NCBI GenBank assembly: GCA_910587295.1
Contig: CAJULP010000087.1
Span: 1 to 64,000, forward strand
Direction of reading: 5' to 3'
DNA: 64,000 bases
Source: an uncultured Lachnospiraceae bacterium
GTDB taxonomy: Bacteria > Bacillota > Clostridia > Lachnospirales > Lachnospiraceae
The notes beneath the pieces were generated by a model. The model had not been told where the DNA came from and ran no database searches. It was given only the letters and a program-made list of their open reading frames with translations. Each line of letters opens with the position of its first letter. Within the stretch, counting starts at the first letter, position 1. Shown here one piece after another: positions 52,900-62,156 of the stretch. The position numbers and the translations under genes were made by a program.

Positions 52900-53811
52900 T
52901 CAGGGATGGATTGCTTTTTCAATGACCCCAAAGCCCAGCGGGTAAGGCCCGGTATGTACGCCAATGGTAGCGCCAATCTGGTAAATCGGGATTTCTTTTA
53001 TTTGATATCCTCTATTTTGCAGGACGGTTAAGGCATGGTCGCGGAAGGAGATTCCTTCTTTTTGGTCATAGCCATACCCAACGGCGATGCTGAAACATTC
53101 AATCCCCAAGTCTGATTCGTCTAAATATTCCAATAAAAGGTCAATTGCTTTCTGGGTGGTGCGTTTCCGCCCACGGTCCATGCCGGAAGGGAAAATTTCT
53201 CCTTGTTTTAGCGTGATCACGGGGCGGATATCCAAAATGCCGCCGGCAAGCGCGGCAACCTTTCCAATGCGGCCGCCATGCTTTAAATATTCCATGTTCC
53301 CTACGGTAAAAAAGATCCGTCCGGTACTTTTGATCTGCTCTAAGCGAACAACGGCATCCTGATAGTTGACACCGCTATCTCTTAATGCGGCGGCTTCAAG
53401 CACATATTGTCCTTGGAGCACGGTATTGATAGTGGCATCAATAACGGTAATATCGGCGTGGGGGAACCGTTCAAGGATCAGTTCCTTTGCATTTAATGCG
53501 GACTGCATGGAACCGCTGAATTTTGTGGTGATACATATACAGATCACGGGTATCTGCTTTTGGGCAAAGGGAAGAAATGCTTCTTCATAATCGTGGACCG
53601 AGGGCATGGAGGACTTTGGGAATACTCCTTTACGGTCAACCATCTGCTGGTAAAAATCTCTGATATTGATATCCACATTTTCTTTCAAATAGTTTTCATC
53701 ATCAAAAGATACATAAAAGGGAACCACTGTGATGTTTTCTTTTTGCACCAGCCCGGTGGGCAGGTCACAGGAACCGTCACTGATAATATGAAATGTTTCG
53801 CTCATGATCAT
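52900..53811 (-). CDS. DegV family fatty-acid-binding protein
   Basis: About 303 residues. ATG at 53811 is preferred (AAAGG 7 nt upstream); an in-frame GTG at 53826 is possible. DegV/EDD fold: FHIISDGSCDLP at the start, FPKSSMPS (Ser-Gln/Met-Pro-Ser lipid head-group loop), CITTKFSGSMQSA and HGGRIGKVAALAGGIL are all diagnostic. DegV/FakB-type proteins present fatty acids to the FakA kinase for phospholipid synthesis. It is a single gene on its own and its upstream region borders the large foldback element. Confidence 0.9.
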   Translation of the reverse strand: MIMSETFHIISDGSCDLPTGLVQKENITVVPFYVSFDDENYLKENVDINIRDFYQQMVDRKGVFPKSSMPSVHDYEEAFLPFAQKQIPVICICITTKFSGSMQSALNAKELILERFPHADITVIDATINTVLQGQYVLEAAALRDSGVNYQDAVVRLEQIKSTGRIFFTVGNMEYLKHGGRIGKVAALAGGILDIRPVITLKQGEIFPSGMDRGRKRTTQKAIDLLLEYLDESDLGIECFSIAVGYGYDQKEGISFRDHALTVLQNRGYQIKEIPIYQIGATIGVHTGPYPLGFGVIEKAIHP

Positions 53812-53904
53812 ACCTATGCCTTTCACGCATGAGTTTCTTTCATGCTTTTGTTTGTATAGGATAGGATACTACTTTTATGCAGAAAAAGCAATGAGCTTTA
53901 CAGG

Positions 53905-54230
53905 TAACAATTCAGCCTTGCCGTTTCCTTCGTCTTAAAGCCGGGCCCGTGTCAGTTCTGGTTTTTATGGCTATGATAACTTTCGGGATTTTGGGAAACC
54001 GGCTGTTCCAAATATTTATTAGCTTCTCTCGCAGAAACTTATGCCCTGCACTAAACCGTTGCAAAAAGCATATGTTTTGTTCAGGGCATTTCAAACAACT
54101 GCTGCGAGCAGCATTTATATTGGAACAGCCATTTTTCCAAAATCTATCGAAAGATTATCATAAGCCACGCAAAACCAGAACTGCACGAGCCCGGCTTTGT
54201 GGCGAAGGAAACGGCAAGGCTGAATTGTTA
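53905..54230. repeat. ~326-bp imperfect palindrome (foldback element)
   Basis: The left end TAACAATTCAGCC (53905-53917) is matched as reverse complement at 54218-54230; the outermost 28 nt of both arms are identical, followed by further long matching blocks (AAAGCCGGGC, CAGTTCTGGTTTT, GGCTGTTCCAA, TGCCCTG near the centre). With small bulges the pairing runs almost to the centre near 54065, so an RNA copy would fold into one hairpin of ~150 bp. No protein is convincingly encoded. It fills the gap between the DegV and ArsR genes. Candidate MITE-like element or large structured RNA. Confidence 0.85.
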
Positions 54231-54265
54231 TCTATACAGATTAGATAAAAATTGCATTAACAGGG

Positions 54266-54318
54266 TTGACATTAGTTCTGCCATATTATATGTTAAACAT
54301 ATGAACAGTTGTTCAAAT
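54266..54318 (+). promoter_or_regulatory. Promoter and ArsR/SmtB-type operator of the metal-efflux operon
   Basis: TTGACA (54266-54271), 17-nt spacer, TATGTT (54289-54294). Just downstream, ATATGAACA (54299-54307) GT TGTTCAAAT (54310-54318) is the kind of imperfect inverted repeat bound by CadC/SmtB/ZiaR-type repressors, placed over the transcription start. Confidence 0.75.
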
Positions 54319-54382
54319 GGTAAAGGCAAATGGGGCAGGGATGGAGAAAGAGTGGGATGTCATCCGGAAGGGAGGTGGAAAG

Positions 54383-54742
54383 ATGGCGATACATGACGTG
54401 GAGTGCTGTGACACATTTCAGACCCATGAGGAGCTTTTAGCGCTGGTGTCAGAGAAGATGCCCGACGAAGATGAGCTGTACGATCTTGCGGAACTGTTTA
54501 AGGTATTTGGGGATTCTACAAGGATCAGGATTTTATATGTGTTGTTTGAGGCGGAAGTGTGCGTGTGCGATCTTGCACAGGCGCTTAACATGACTCAGTC
54601 GGCAATTTCTCATCAGCTTAAAATTTTGAAGCAAAACAAGCTGGTAAAGAGCAGGCGGGAAGGAAAGTCAGTATTTTACTCCCTTGCGGATGGGCATGTA
54701 CGGACGATCATTGCCCAGGGAAGGGAACATATTGAAGAGTAG
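54383..54742 (+). CDS. ArsR/SmtB-family metal-responsive repressor
   Basis: 119 residues from ATG 54383, chosen for GAAGGGAGGTGG upstream. Winged helix: LAELFKVFGDSTRIRILYVL, then AEVCVCDLAQALNMTQSAISHQLKILKQ. The CVCD pair in the alpha-3 helix is the metal-binding motif of ArsR/CadC-type sensors (Cd, Pb, Zn or As). An additional N-terminal DVECC could supply further Cys ligands as in CadC. It should repress itself, the HMA gene and the ATPase until metal binds. First gene of the operon. Confidence 0.92.
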   Translation: MAIHDVECCDTFQTHEELLALVSEKMPDEDELYDLAELFKVFGDSTRIRILYVLFEAEVCVCDLAQALNMTQSAISHQLKILKQNKLVKSRREGKSVFYSLADGHVRTIIAQGREHIEE

Positions 54743-54778
54743 CGATTTGATCAAATTAAGAAAAGTGAGGGAAAAATA

Positions 54779-54997
54779 ATGAAGAAAAAATTTAAACTGG
54801 AAGATTTAGACTGTGCAAACTGTGCTGCAAAAATGGAAAATGCAATCAAGAAGATAGACGGGGTAAATGATGCCACCGTCAGTTTCCTTGCCCAGAAGAT
54901 GACGATTGATGCGGTGGATGAAAAATTTGACGATATTATGAAAGAGGTAGTGGCTGTCTGCGCCAAAGTGGAGCCGGACTGCAAAATCCTTTTCTAA
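54779..54997 (+). CDS. Heavy-metal-associated (HMA) domain protein
   Basis: 72 residues: a single ferredoxin-like HMA domain with the metal motif DLDCANCAAKME (CxxC). It corresponds to the N-terminal metal domain of many Zn/Cd ATPases, here split off as its own gene directly before the ATPase (22-nt gap), and probably delivers or senses the metal for that pump. Confidence 0.9.
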   Translation: MKKKFKLEDLDCANCAAKMENAIKKIDGVNDATVSFLAQKMTIDAVDEKFDDIMKEVVAVCAKVEPDCKILF

Positions 54998-55019
54998 GAG
55001 AAAGGCAGGATGAGGGATT

Positions 55020-56888
55020 ATGACGAAGAAGCAAAAGAAGATGCTCATACGTATCATCATAGCGTTTTTATTATTTGCAGGCTTGCTTATCTGCGGGCAC
55101 ACAGGCCTTCTCAACGGGCTTTCGGGTACTGTTTATCTGTTCCTGATCTATCTGATCCCGTATCTTGTCATTGGCTATGACATTATTTTGAAAGCGGCAA
55201 GGAACATCAGGCATGGGCAGGTGTTTGATGAAAATTTTCTGATGATGATCGCTACATTTGGGGCTTTTGGGGTAGGAGAATATTCCGAGGGCGTGGCGGT
55301 AATGCTGTTTTATCAGGTTGGGGAGTTGTTTCAGGGATATGCGGTTGGAAAATCCCGTCAGTCCATATCTGCTATGATGGACATCTGCCCGGAATATGCC
55401 AATATTGAAATAGACGGGAAACTGACTCAGGTGGATCCGGATGAAGTGGAACTTGGCAGTGTGATCGTGATCAAACCGGGGGAGCGGATCCCTTTAGATG
55501 GTGTGGTGCTAGAGGGGGAATCGTTTATTGACACGGCGGCCCTGACCGGGGAATCGGTTCCGAGGAGGGCGGCGGCAGGGGATGAAGTCATCAGCGGCTG
55601 TGTGAACGGTGGCGGAACCCTGAAGGTGAAAACCAGCAAGGAATTTGACGATTCTACCGTTGCAAGGATACTGGAGCTGGTTGAAAATGCCAGCAGTAAA
55701 AAGGCAAAAGTTGAAAACTTTATCACAAAATTCGCAAGGTATTATACACCGATAGTTACCATTTGCGCTGTGGCCTTAGCGGTGCTGCCTCCTCTTATTT
55801 TAGGTGGGAGCTTTGGGGAATGGATCAGGCGTGCCTGTATTTTTCTTGTGATTTCCTGCCCCTGTGCATTGGTGATTTCCGTGCCCCTTGGCTTTTTCGG
55901 AGGGATTGGCGCAGCTTCCCGGATTGGTGTTTTAGTAAAGGGCAGTAATTTCTTAGAGGCGGTTGCGGAGATGGAGACCATTGTGTTTGACAAGACAGGA
56001 ACGCTGACCAAAGGTGAATTTAAGGTACAGGGAATCTATCCGGTCAATTGCAGTAAAGAAGAACTGTTAGAAGTTACGGCTTTAGCGGAAGGGTATTCCA
56101 CCCACCCTATCGCAGGTTCTATCCGTGAGGCATATGGAATGGAACTGAACATGGAGCGTGTAAGCCAGGCGGAAGAGATTGCAGGATGCGGAATCCGCGT
56201 GATGGTAGACGAAATAGAAGTCCTTGTAGGCAATGAAAAGCTGATGAAGCAGGAAAAGATCAGCTATGTACCTGATCAGAGTGCGGGAACAGTGGTGTAT
56301 ACGGCGTTTGACGGCAGCTTTGCCGGAACGGTGGTCATTGCCGACAGTGTAAAAGAGGGCGCAGCAAGGGCAATCCGAGATATGAAACAAGTGGGCGTAA
56401 AAAAATGCGTGATGCTGACCGGAGACCGGCAGGAAGCGGCAGCGGCAGTTGCAAAGGAACTTGGGATCGATGAAGTCCATGCGGAGCTTTTGCCCGGAGA
56501 TAAGGTTTCAAAAGTGGAAGAACTTTTGGAAAGAAAAGAAGGGAAGGGCAAGCTTGCCTTTGTGGGTGACGGCATCAACGATGCGCCTGTGCTTACCCGG
56601 GCGGATATTGGTATTGCAATGGGGAGCATGGGGTCTGATGCGGCAATCGAGGCGGCGGATGTGGTGCTGATGGATGATGATGTAAAAAAGATCGCATCTA
56701 TTGTGCGCATTTCCAGAAAGACGCTATCTATCGTAAAGCAGAATATTGTGTTTGCGCTGGGGGTGAAGGCGCTGGTGCTTTTGCTTGGAGCTTTTGGCGT
56801 TGCCAATATGTGGGAAGCGGTGTTTGCGGATGTGGGGGTATCCGTGATCGCAATCCTTAACGCTATGCGGGCGCTTAAAATAGATTGA
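55020..56888 (+). CDS. cadA: Cadmium/zinc-exporting P1B-type ATPase
   Basis: 622 residues. Membrane helices at the N-terminus, actuator TGES (ALTGESVP), the transmembrane metal site SCPCALVIS (C280-P281-C282), phosphorylation motif DKTGTLTKG (D324), a THPIAGSI HP-loop and hinge GDGINDAP. CPC plus the end-of-protein layout (IAILNAMRALK) point to the P1B-2 group that exports Zn2+, Cd2+ and Pb2+. It lacks an N-terminal HMA domain, which is supplied by the separate upstream gene. Operon with an ArsR repressor. Confidence 0.93.
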   Translation: MTKKQKKMLIRIIIAFLLFAGLLICGHTGLLNGLSGTVYLFLIYLIPYLVIGYDIILKAARNIRHGQVFDENFLMMIATFGAFGVGEYSEGVAVMLFYQVGELFQGYAVGKSRQSISAMMDICPEYANIEIDGKLTQVDPDEVELGSVIVIKPGERIPLDGVVLEGESFIDTAALTGESVPRRAAAGDEVISGCVNGGGTLKVKTSKEFDDSTVARILELVENASSKKAKVENFITKFARYYTPIVTICAVALAVLPPLILGGSFGEWIRRACIFLVISCPCALVISVPLGFFGGIGAASRIGVLVKGSNFLEAVAEMETIVFDKTGTLTKGEFKVQGIYPVNCSKEELLEVTALAEGYSTHPIAGSIREAYGMELNMERVSQAEEIAGCGIRVMVDEIEVLVGNEKLMKQEKISYVPDQSAGTVVYTAFDGSFAGTVVIADSVKEGAARAIRDMKQVGVKKCVMLTGDRQEAAAAVAKELGIDEVHAELLPGDKVSKVEELLERKEGKGKLAFVGDGINDAPVLTRADIGIAMGSMGSDAAIEAADVVLMDDDVKKIASIVRISRKTLSIVKQNIVFALGVKALVLLLGAFGVANMWEAVFADVGVSVIAILNAMRALKID

Positions 56889-56903
56889 CAGGGGCGGATA
56901 TTT

Positions 56904-58046
56904 GTGAATATGAAGATGAAAAAGGGGCTTGGAATTTTATGTTTGCTTATGATGGTCTTGTTATCCGGAAGCCAGGCAGAAGCAAAAGAGGAGCAGATGC
57001 TGGAAGAAGTGGAAGAGATCCTGGCAGGTATGACCCTAGAAGAAAAAGTATATCAGCTTTTTATTATCACGCCGGAAGCGCTGACCGGAAGCAATACAGT
57101 GACGGCAGCCGGCGAAACTACCAGGAAGAGCTTAGAGAACTATCCGGTAGGAGGTCTGGTATATTTTTCCAAAAACTTAAAGGATCCTGCGCAGACAAAG
57201 AAAATGCTGCAAAATGTGATGGAATTTTCCTATGAAGTGGAAGGGCTTCCCCTCTTTACCTGTATAGATGAGGAAGGCGGCCGGGTGGCAAGGATTGGCA
57301 GCAATCCGGCGTTTGGCGTGGAAAAAATCGGGAGTATGCAAGAGATCAAGGATGAAAAAGAAGCATATGAGGCCGGGGAGACCATCGGAACTTATCTATC
57401 CCGGCTTGGGTTTAACTTTGACTTTGCGCCGGATGCGGACGTACTTACGAATAAAAGCAATAAGGCGATCGGAGACAGGTCCTTTGGGAGTGACTCAGAT
57501 AGGGTAGTCAAGATGGCAGCCGCGTTTTCGGATGGCCTCCATAGTCAAAATGTGCTTAGTTCGTTTAAACATTTTCCCGGGCATGGGGCTGTGCAGGGAG
57601 ATACCCATGATGGGTTTGCCTATACGGATAAGACTTATGAAGAATTATTAAAAAGTGAGCTGAAGCCTTTTATGGCGGCCGGTTCTTTGGGAGTGGACGC
57701 AGTCATGGCAGCCCATATATCGGTACCGGAGATCACAGGGGAGGATACTCCCTGCACGCTGTCTGAAAAGATGATCACGGATGTTTTGCGCCGCGACTTA
57801 GGTTTTGAAGGGCTTATCATCACGGATGCTTTGGATATGGGAGCGATCACCCAGAACTATACCTCCCGGCAGGCGGCAGTCCTGGCGTTCCAGGCAGGGG
57901 TGGATATGCTGTTGATGCCAAGGGATTTTAAGCAGGCATCGGAAGGAATATTAGAGGCAGTTGAAAAGGGTGAGATCAGTGAGGAGCGGATTGATGAATC
58001 TCTCCGGAGGATCATAAAAGTAAAACTATTGTGGAAAGGTCATTGA
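56904..58046 (+). CDS. nagZ: Secreted GH3 enzyme, NagZ-like beta-N-acetylhexosaminidase
   Basis: 380 residues; GTG 56904 (AGGGG upstream) or ATG 56910. Signal peptide (KMKKGLGILCLLMMVLLSGSQAEA), so exported or anchored. Single GH3 barrel: CIDEEGGRVAR, KAIGDRSFG, SSFKHFPGHGAVQGDTHDG with the Asp-His dyad characteristic of NagZ, and nucleophile in IITDALDMGAI. It likely trims GlcNAc from peptidoglycan fragments or other glycans outside the cell. It starts 15 nt after the ATPase but function suggests grouping with the downstream wall genes. Confidence 0.9.
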   Translation: MNMKMKKGLGILCLLMMVLLSGSQAEAKEEQMLEEVEEILAGMTLEEKVYQLFIITPEALTGSNTVTAAGETTRKSLENYPVGGLVYFSKNLKDPAQTKKMLQNVMEFSYEVEGLPLFTCIDEEGGRVARIGSNPAFGVEKIGSMQEIKDEKEAYEAGETIGTYLSRLGFNFDFAPDADVLTNKSNKAIGDRSFGSDSDRVVKMAAAFSDGLHSQNVLSSFKHFPGHGAVQGDTHDGFAYTDKTYEELLKSELKPFMAAGSLGVDAVMAAHISVPEITGEDTPCTLSEKMITDVLRRDLGFEGLIITDALDMGAITQNYTSRQAAVLAFQAGVDMLLMPRDFKQASEGILEAVEKGEISEERIDESLRRIIKVKLLWKGH

Positions 58047-58107
58047 AATATTTTCAAAAATCACCTATACTAATTTCATATAAGACCAATGAGGAAGTGG
58101 GGATGCT

Positions 58108-59205
58108 ATGAAGCAGCAAAGATTGATCATGTTTTCATTTATGATAATTTATCTGTTATGCATATCGCCCGCTTTCTCTTTTTGCGTTTACGGGGAGGAA
58201 GACGGGGATTCTGAGGCGGTTTTAGATGCCTATGAGGATTATAGGCAGCGCTTTTTAGGGATCACCAGCCGCAGGGAGATTGAAAATGCCGGTTTTGAAG
58301 TCATCACGGAACAGATTTTTCCCATAGAGACGGAATGTTTTGGGAATGTGGTACTGATCCCCGCTTTGGAAAAAACATACCACCGGCTGGCGCTTTTTTG
58401 GGCAAAGGAAGATGGCTCGATCGTATACCGCACGGACCAGCTTGAGGCGAACAACCGGAACAAAGGGCAGATGGAGCAGCCGATCAAAGAGCTTGCGGCT
58501 ATTTCTTTTCAGGAGCTGAACGGGGATGGGAAGATGGACGTGGTCCTTATCGCGATCTGCGAGAGGAAGGGAACTTCTTATGGAAGGAAAACCTATAAGG
58601 TGGGGGAAGTTCTGTTCCAGGATGATCAGGGATTTTACCGGGACTACCGCATATCGGATAAGATCAATCGTTTCAGCATGAATAAAAGTGTGGAGTGCAT
58701 TACCGCTTTTGTGCGGGATGGCAAGTCGGCAGAGTTCCTTTATACGGCAACAACGAAAAAGGAGCTTTTGGCTAATGGTTTTCAGATTGCACAGGAGCAG
58801 TGCTATTTCAGGCAGTTTGAAAAGTTAGGGAAGCTTGAGGTGGTGCCGGGAACTTATACTATGGCAGATTTTGCGGTCTTTATGATCTACCTTATCAATG
58901 AGCAGGGTGATATTGTCTGGAGTTTCCAGCCTATGGGTGAATATGACAATCTGTATGCGCTTAAGGGAATCACCTGCCGGGATATTGACGGGGATGGGAT
59001 GAAGGACATTTTAGTCCTTGCCAGATACAGTTATGAGGGGAATGAGCTTTTAACGAAAAGCGATTATTCTATTTATTACCAGCGCACCGGCGGCTTTTAT
59101 GAGGAGACCGGGATACAAAAGAAATATCCCTGCAGCGACGAGGACACGGTGGCGGGCCTGGTGGAAAAAGCAAGAGCTTATTGGGGGTGGAAGACAGAAG
59201 AATGA
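58108..59205 (+). CDS. Secreted protein with FG-GAP/VCBS-like repeats
   Basis: 365 residues, signal peptide (IMFSFMIIYLLCISPAFSFCVYG). Two Ca-binding-like loops, FQELNGDGKMDVVLIAI (~residue 135) and CRDIDGDGMKDILVLAR (~residue 295), are typical of FG-GAP beta-propeller-type repeats. Its stop overlaps the ATG of the response regulator (ATGA), so it is translationally coupled to the two-component system and may be its extracytoplasmic partner. No enzymatic motif seen. Confidence 0.75.
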   Translation: MKQQRLIMFSFMIIYLLCISPAFSFCVYGEEDGDSEAVLDAYEDYRQRFLGITSRREIENAGFEVITEQIFPIETECFGNVVLIPALEKTYHRLALFWAKEDGSIVYRTDQLEANNRNKGQMEQPIKELAAISFQELNGDGKMDVVLIAICERKGTSYGRKTYKVGEVLFQDDQGFYRDYRISDKINRFSMNKSVECITAFVRDGKSAEFLYTATTKKELLANGFQIAQEQCYFRQFEKLGKLEVVPGTYTMADFAVFMIYLINEQGDIVWSFQPMGEYDNLYALKGITCRDIDGDGMKDILVLARYSYEGNELLTKSDYSIYYQRTGGFYEETGIQKKYPCSDEDTVAGLVEKARAYWGWKTEE

Positions 59206-59861
59206 ATAAGATACTGATTGTAGATGATGAAAAGGCAATATGTGATCTGATCGAGCTGAATTTATCAGCTTCCGGTTATTTATGCATGACGGCCCAGGAC
59301 GGGCTTAAGGCGATTGAACTGATCGATAAGGAGAAATTTGACCTGCTTCTCTTAGACATCATGCTTCCAGGGGTGGATGGTTATGATATTTTGGAATATG
59401 CCAGGCCCTATAAGATACCGGTGATCTTTATCACCGCAAAGCACGAGGTAAAGGAACGGGTAAAGGGGCTAAAACTGGGGGCCGATGATTATCTGGTCAA
59501 GCCCTTTGACGTGGTGGAGCTGGTGGCCAGGGTGGAAGCTGTGCTCAGGCGTTACCACAAGGCTCAACAGGTTCTTACGGTAGGCGACGTGGTGGTGGAT
59601 ATGGAAGCAAGACGGGTCATGCGGGCAGGGAAGCCGGTGGTATTGACCAATAAGGAATTTAAGCTTCTTGTTCTTTTCGTGACCAATAAAAATATAGCTT
59701 TATTCAGGGAAAACCTGTATGAGAGGGTTTGGGAGGAAGAGTATTACTGCGACAGCCGGACCCTGGATCTTCATGTACAGCGCCTTCGAAGAAAGCTTGG
59801 ATGGGAACATAATCTGGTGGCGGTATATAAGGTTGGATACCGCTTAGAGGTACCAGATTGA
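59202..59861 (+). CDS. OmpR/PhoB-family response regulator
   Basis: 219 residues, start ATG 59202 overlapping the previous stop. Receiver with acidic pocket (ILIVDDEKAICD), D52 in LLLLDIMLPGVDGYD, Thr in FITAKHE, Lys in YLVKPFD; winged-helix DNA-binding domain with VLTNKEFKLLVLF and SRTLDLHVQRLRRKLG. Regulators of this class bind pairs of direct repeats spaced 11 bp. An 11-bp repeat array lies 2.3 kb downstream at 62150-62215, a likely target. Confidence 0.93.
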   Translation: MNKILIVDDEKAICDLIELNLSASGYLCMTAQDGLKAIELIDKEKFDLLLLDIMLPGVDGYDILEYARPYKIPVIFITAKHEVKERVKGLKLGADDYLVKPFDVVELVARVEAVLRRYHKAQQVLTVGDVVVDMEARRVMRAGKPVVLTNKEFKLLVLFVTNKNIALFRENLYERVWEEEYYCDSRTLDLHVQRLRRKLGWEHNLVAVYKVGYRLEVPD

Positions 59862-59928
59862 AAGAAGCTTTCAAACTTTTTACTGGTGCTGAGCCGCAAG
59901 CAGGCTTGCGCCATGCAGGGGGATATCA

Positions 59929-61335
59929 ATGAGATTTTCTTTAAAACTTCTGCTGCTAAGTATCATCGTGATGGCCCTTGCTTTCGGGTTCAGCGGATTT
60001 TACCTGGTGAATTATGTGTTTGAGACATCCCTTGTGCGGGAGGTGGAACAGGCATTGGACGAGAACAGCATTCTCCGATTTGCCTTTGAGACCGCTGCCC
60101 TAAATGTGCCTGCAAAGTATGATATGCTGCAGGACGGTTCCATTGAGCAGATTGCCGTTAACCTGGAAAACAGCGGGCAGAGCACAGGCAGGATGCTTAG
60201 GATCAGTGATGAAGAAAAGGTATTTTTATATGCCAGTGAAGGCTTTGACGCAGACGGGGAGCAGCTTGCAAGAACCGATGAACAGACCAAGACTTACCGG
60301 ATCATCCGGTTAGGGGAGCGGTATTATATCCAGACAGGGAGTATACTGCGGGCCCTGGACCGGGTGCTTTACCTGGAAACTTTAAGGGATGTTTCAGAAG
60401 TGTTTGAGGAACGCACGTTAGGGTTTGGAGTTTACCGCCGGGTCACGGTGCTTATGCTGGTGCTGGGCACATTGGTCATGTATCTGATCGCGTCATGGCT
60501 TACCAAGCCGATCCGCCTTTTGACCAAGGCTACTAAGCAGATGGCGGCGGGGGATTACGGGTATCGGGCAAAAAAGGTAAGCAGCGATGAGCTGGGACAG
60601 CTTACTCTTGATTTTAACCGGATGGCGGAGGCCCTGGAAGAAAACGTGGGAAAATTGGAGGATGAACTGCAGGCAAGGGAAGATTTTATCGGCGCCTTTG
60701 CCCATGAGCTGAAAACGCCGTTGACTTCCATCATCGGCTATGCGGATATGCTGCGGTCAAGAAAGCTGGATGAAGAAAAGAGCATTTTGTCCGCTAACTA
60801 CATCTATACGGAAGGACGGCGTTTGGAGAGCATGTCCATCAGGCTTTTGGATATCATGGTGGCAAAGCACGGAACGCCGGAGTTTTTGCAGGTTCCGGCA
60901 GAAAATCTATTTCTTTATGTGAAAGAGATGTTTAAGACCAATGAGGAAATGGATTTTGAATACCGGTATGACGCGGACACGATCTTTGTGGAAAGCGACC
61001 TGATCATCACTGTGCTGATCAACCTTTTAGACAATGCCTGTAAAGCGTCGGAGCCGGGAAGCCGAATAGAAGTTTTGGGGAAAAAGGAGCAGGAAGGCTA
61101 TCGCTTTACGGTGAAGGATGAAGGCGTGGGGATTGCGCCGGAAGAAGTCAAGAAGATCACCAAAGCGTTTTATATGGTGGATAAATCAAGGTCGAGGAGC
61201 AGGAACGGCGCAGGGTTAGGCCTTGCATTGTGTGCGGAGATCCTTGCCCTGCATGAGAGCAGGCTGGAGATCGACAGCACGCCGGGCAAAGGAACGGCGA
61301 TGAGCTTTTTGATTCGAAAAGGAGGAGAGGCATGA
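59929..61335 (+). CDS. Membrane sensor histidine kinase
   Basis: 468 residues, ATG after CAGGGGGATATCA. Helix 1 (LLLLSIIVMALAFGFSGFYLV), extracellular loop of ~140 residues, helix 2 (VTVLMLVLGTLVMYLIASWL), HAMP, HisKA with H259 in FAHELKTPLTSIIGY, and HATPase (LLDNACKASEPG, DEGVGIAPEEV, GAGLGLALC). Cognate to the OmpR-type regulator just upstream; a CGCAAG-CAGG-CTTGCG hairpin sits in the 67-nt gap between them. Probably reports on the cell envelope, given the wall enzymes downstream. Confidence 0.92.
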   Translation: MRFSLKLLLLSIIVMALAFGFSGFYLVNYVFETSLVREVEQALDENSILRFAFETAALNVPAKYDMLQDGSIEQIAVNLENSGQSTGRMLRISDEEKVFLYASEGFDADGEQLARTDEQTKTYRIIRLGERYYIQTGSILRALDRVLYLETLRDVSEVFEERTLGFGVYRRVTVLMLVLGTLVMYLIASWLTKPIRLLTKATKQMAAGDYGYRAKKVSSDELGQLTLDFNRMAEALEENVGKLEDELQAREDFIGAFAHELKTPLTSIIGYADMLRSRKLDEEKSILSANYIYTEGRRLESMSIRLLDIMVAKHGTPEFLQVPAENLFLYVKEMFKTNEEMDFEYRYDADTIFVESDLIITVLINLLDNACKASEPGSRIEVLGKKEQEGYRFTVKDEGVGIAPEEVKKITKAFYMVDKSRSRSRNGAGLGLALCAEILALHESRLEIDSTPGKGTAMSFLIRKGGEA

Positions 61336-62156
61336 AGAAATCGGCAATCAACTACATACTCCTTTTTATGACGTTGCTTGTGGCAGGGCTTTCTGTCTGG
61401 GGGCCGGAGGCTCTTGCGGTCTATGCGGACCAGAATATCCTAAACGCCATCAATACCAAGACCACGGAAGAAGGGGAAAAGGGATACCGCTATCAGCTTA
61501 CTCCCGGGGAAAAGCTTTATATCCTATCCCAGTGTTTAAACCGCCAGGCCATGCCGGAAAGCGAGCAGAGTGCCCTCACAAGGGGCATGGAGCCGGACTA
61601 TCAGGAGCTGGAAGGGGCGTATGCGTTTGTGGTAAACCATCAGGGGCCTTCCGGGCGGGAGATTACGGATGAGGAAATCTACGCCACCTGTAACCAGACC
61701 CTGGATGCGCTGAAAGAAGCGGGGATCTTGCCGGATACGGTGCGGGAAGTGACGCCGGGTGGGTATGATGCGGTGCTCTATTCCGCCATCGACGTGTTAG
61801 AGCCGAGAAATAATGTGGCGGTGTGGAAGGTAAGCCTTTCCACGAACCAGAAAAATGCCAATAAGGAAAACCGCCTTCTGGACGCTTATCTGGATGCGGA
61901 CACAGGAAAGCCTTATGAGTTTTACGCAAGGACTAATCTGAGGTGGGAAGAGATCGATCCGGATCGGATGATCGCAGCCTGGGGGGAATACATGGGCCTT
62001 GGAGAGCCATTGGTTTATGAGACAAACAACCCGCTTTTGGAGACCACGCCCTATTACCAAAAATATGTGTTCTACGGGAACGGGGAGGAAAAGACCATCG
62101 TGACCATCGGGTTTTATGACGGGATCAACGAACTGTTTTTGAAAATTTCCAAATGA
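61332..62156 (+). CDS. Secreted or membrane-anchored protein of unknown function
   Basis: 274 residues, ATG overlaps the kinase stop (GAGGCATGA). N-terminal hydrophobic helix (INYILLFMTLLVAGLSVWG) then A-L-A-V-Y-A, possibly a signal peptide. The body (GEKGYRYQLTPGEKLYILSQCLN; AVWKVSLSTNQ; LLDAYLDADTGKPYEFYAR) recalls small YpeB/PepSY-like or lipoprotein-type domains often encoded next to kinases. Probably an accessory of the two-component system. No catalytic motif seen. Confidence 0.7.
   Translation: MKKSAINYILLFMTLLVAGLSVWGPEALAVYADQNILNAINTKTTEEGEKGYRYQLTPGEKLYILSQCLNRQAMPESEQSALTRGMEPDYQELEGAYAFVVNHQGPSGREITDEEIYATCNQTLDALKEAGILPDTVREVTPGGYDAVLYSAIDVLEPRNNVAVWKVSLSTNQKNANKENRLLDAYLDADTGKPYEFYARTNLRWEEIDPDRMIAAWGEYMGLGEPLVYETNNPLLETTPYYQKYVFYGNGEEKTIVTIGFYDGINELFLKISK

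Noticed and set aside
59880..59930. Hairpin CGCAAG-CAGG-CTTGCG as a terminator between regulator and kinase
   Set aside because: No T-run follows and the flanking genes clearly belong together; perhaps an mRNA processing or stability element only.
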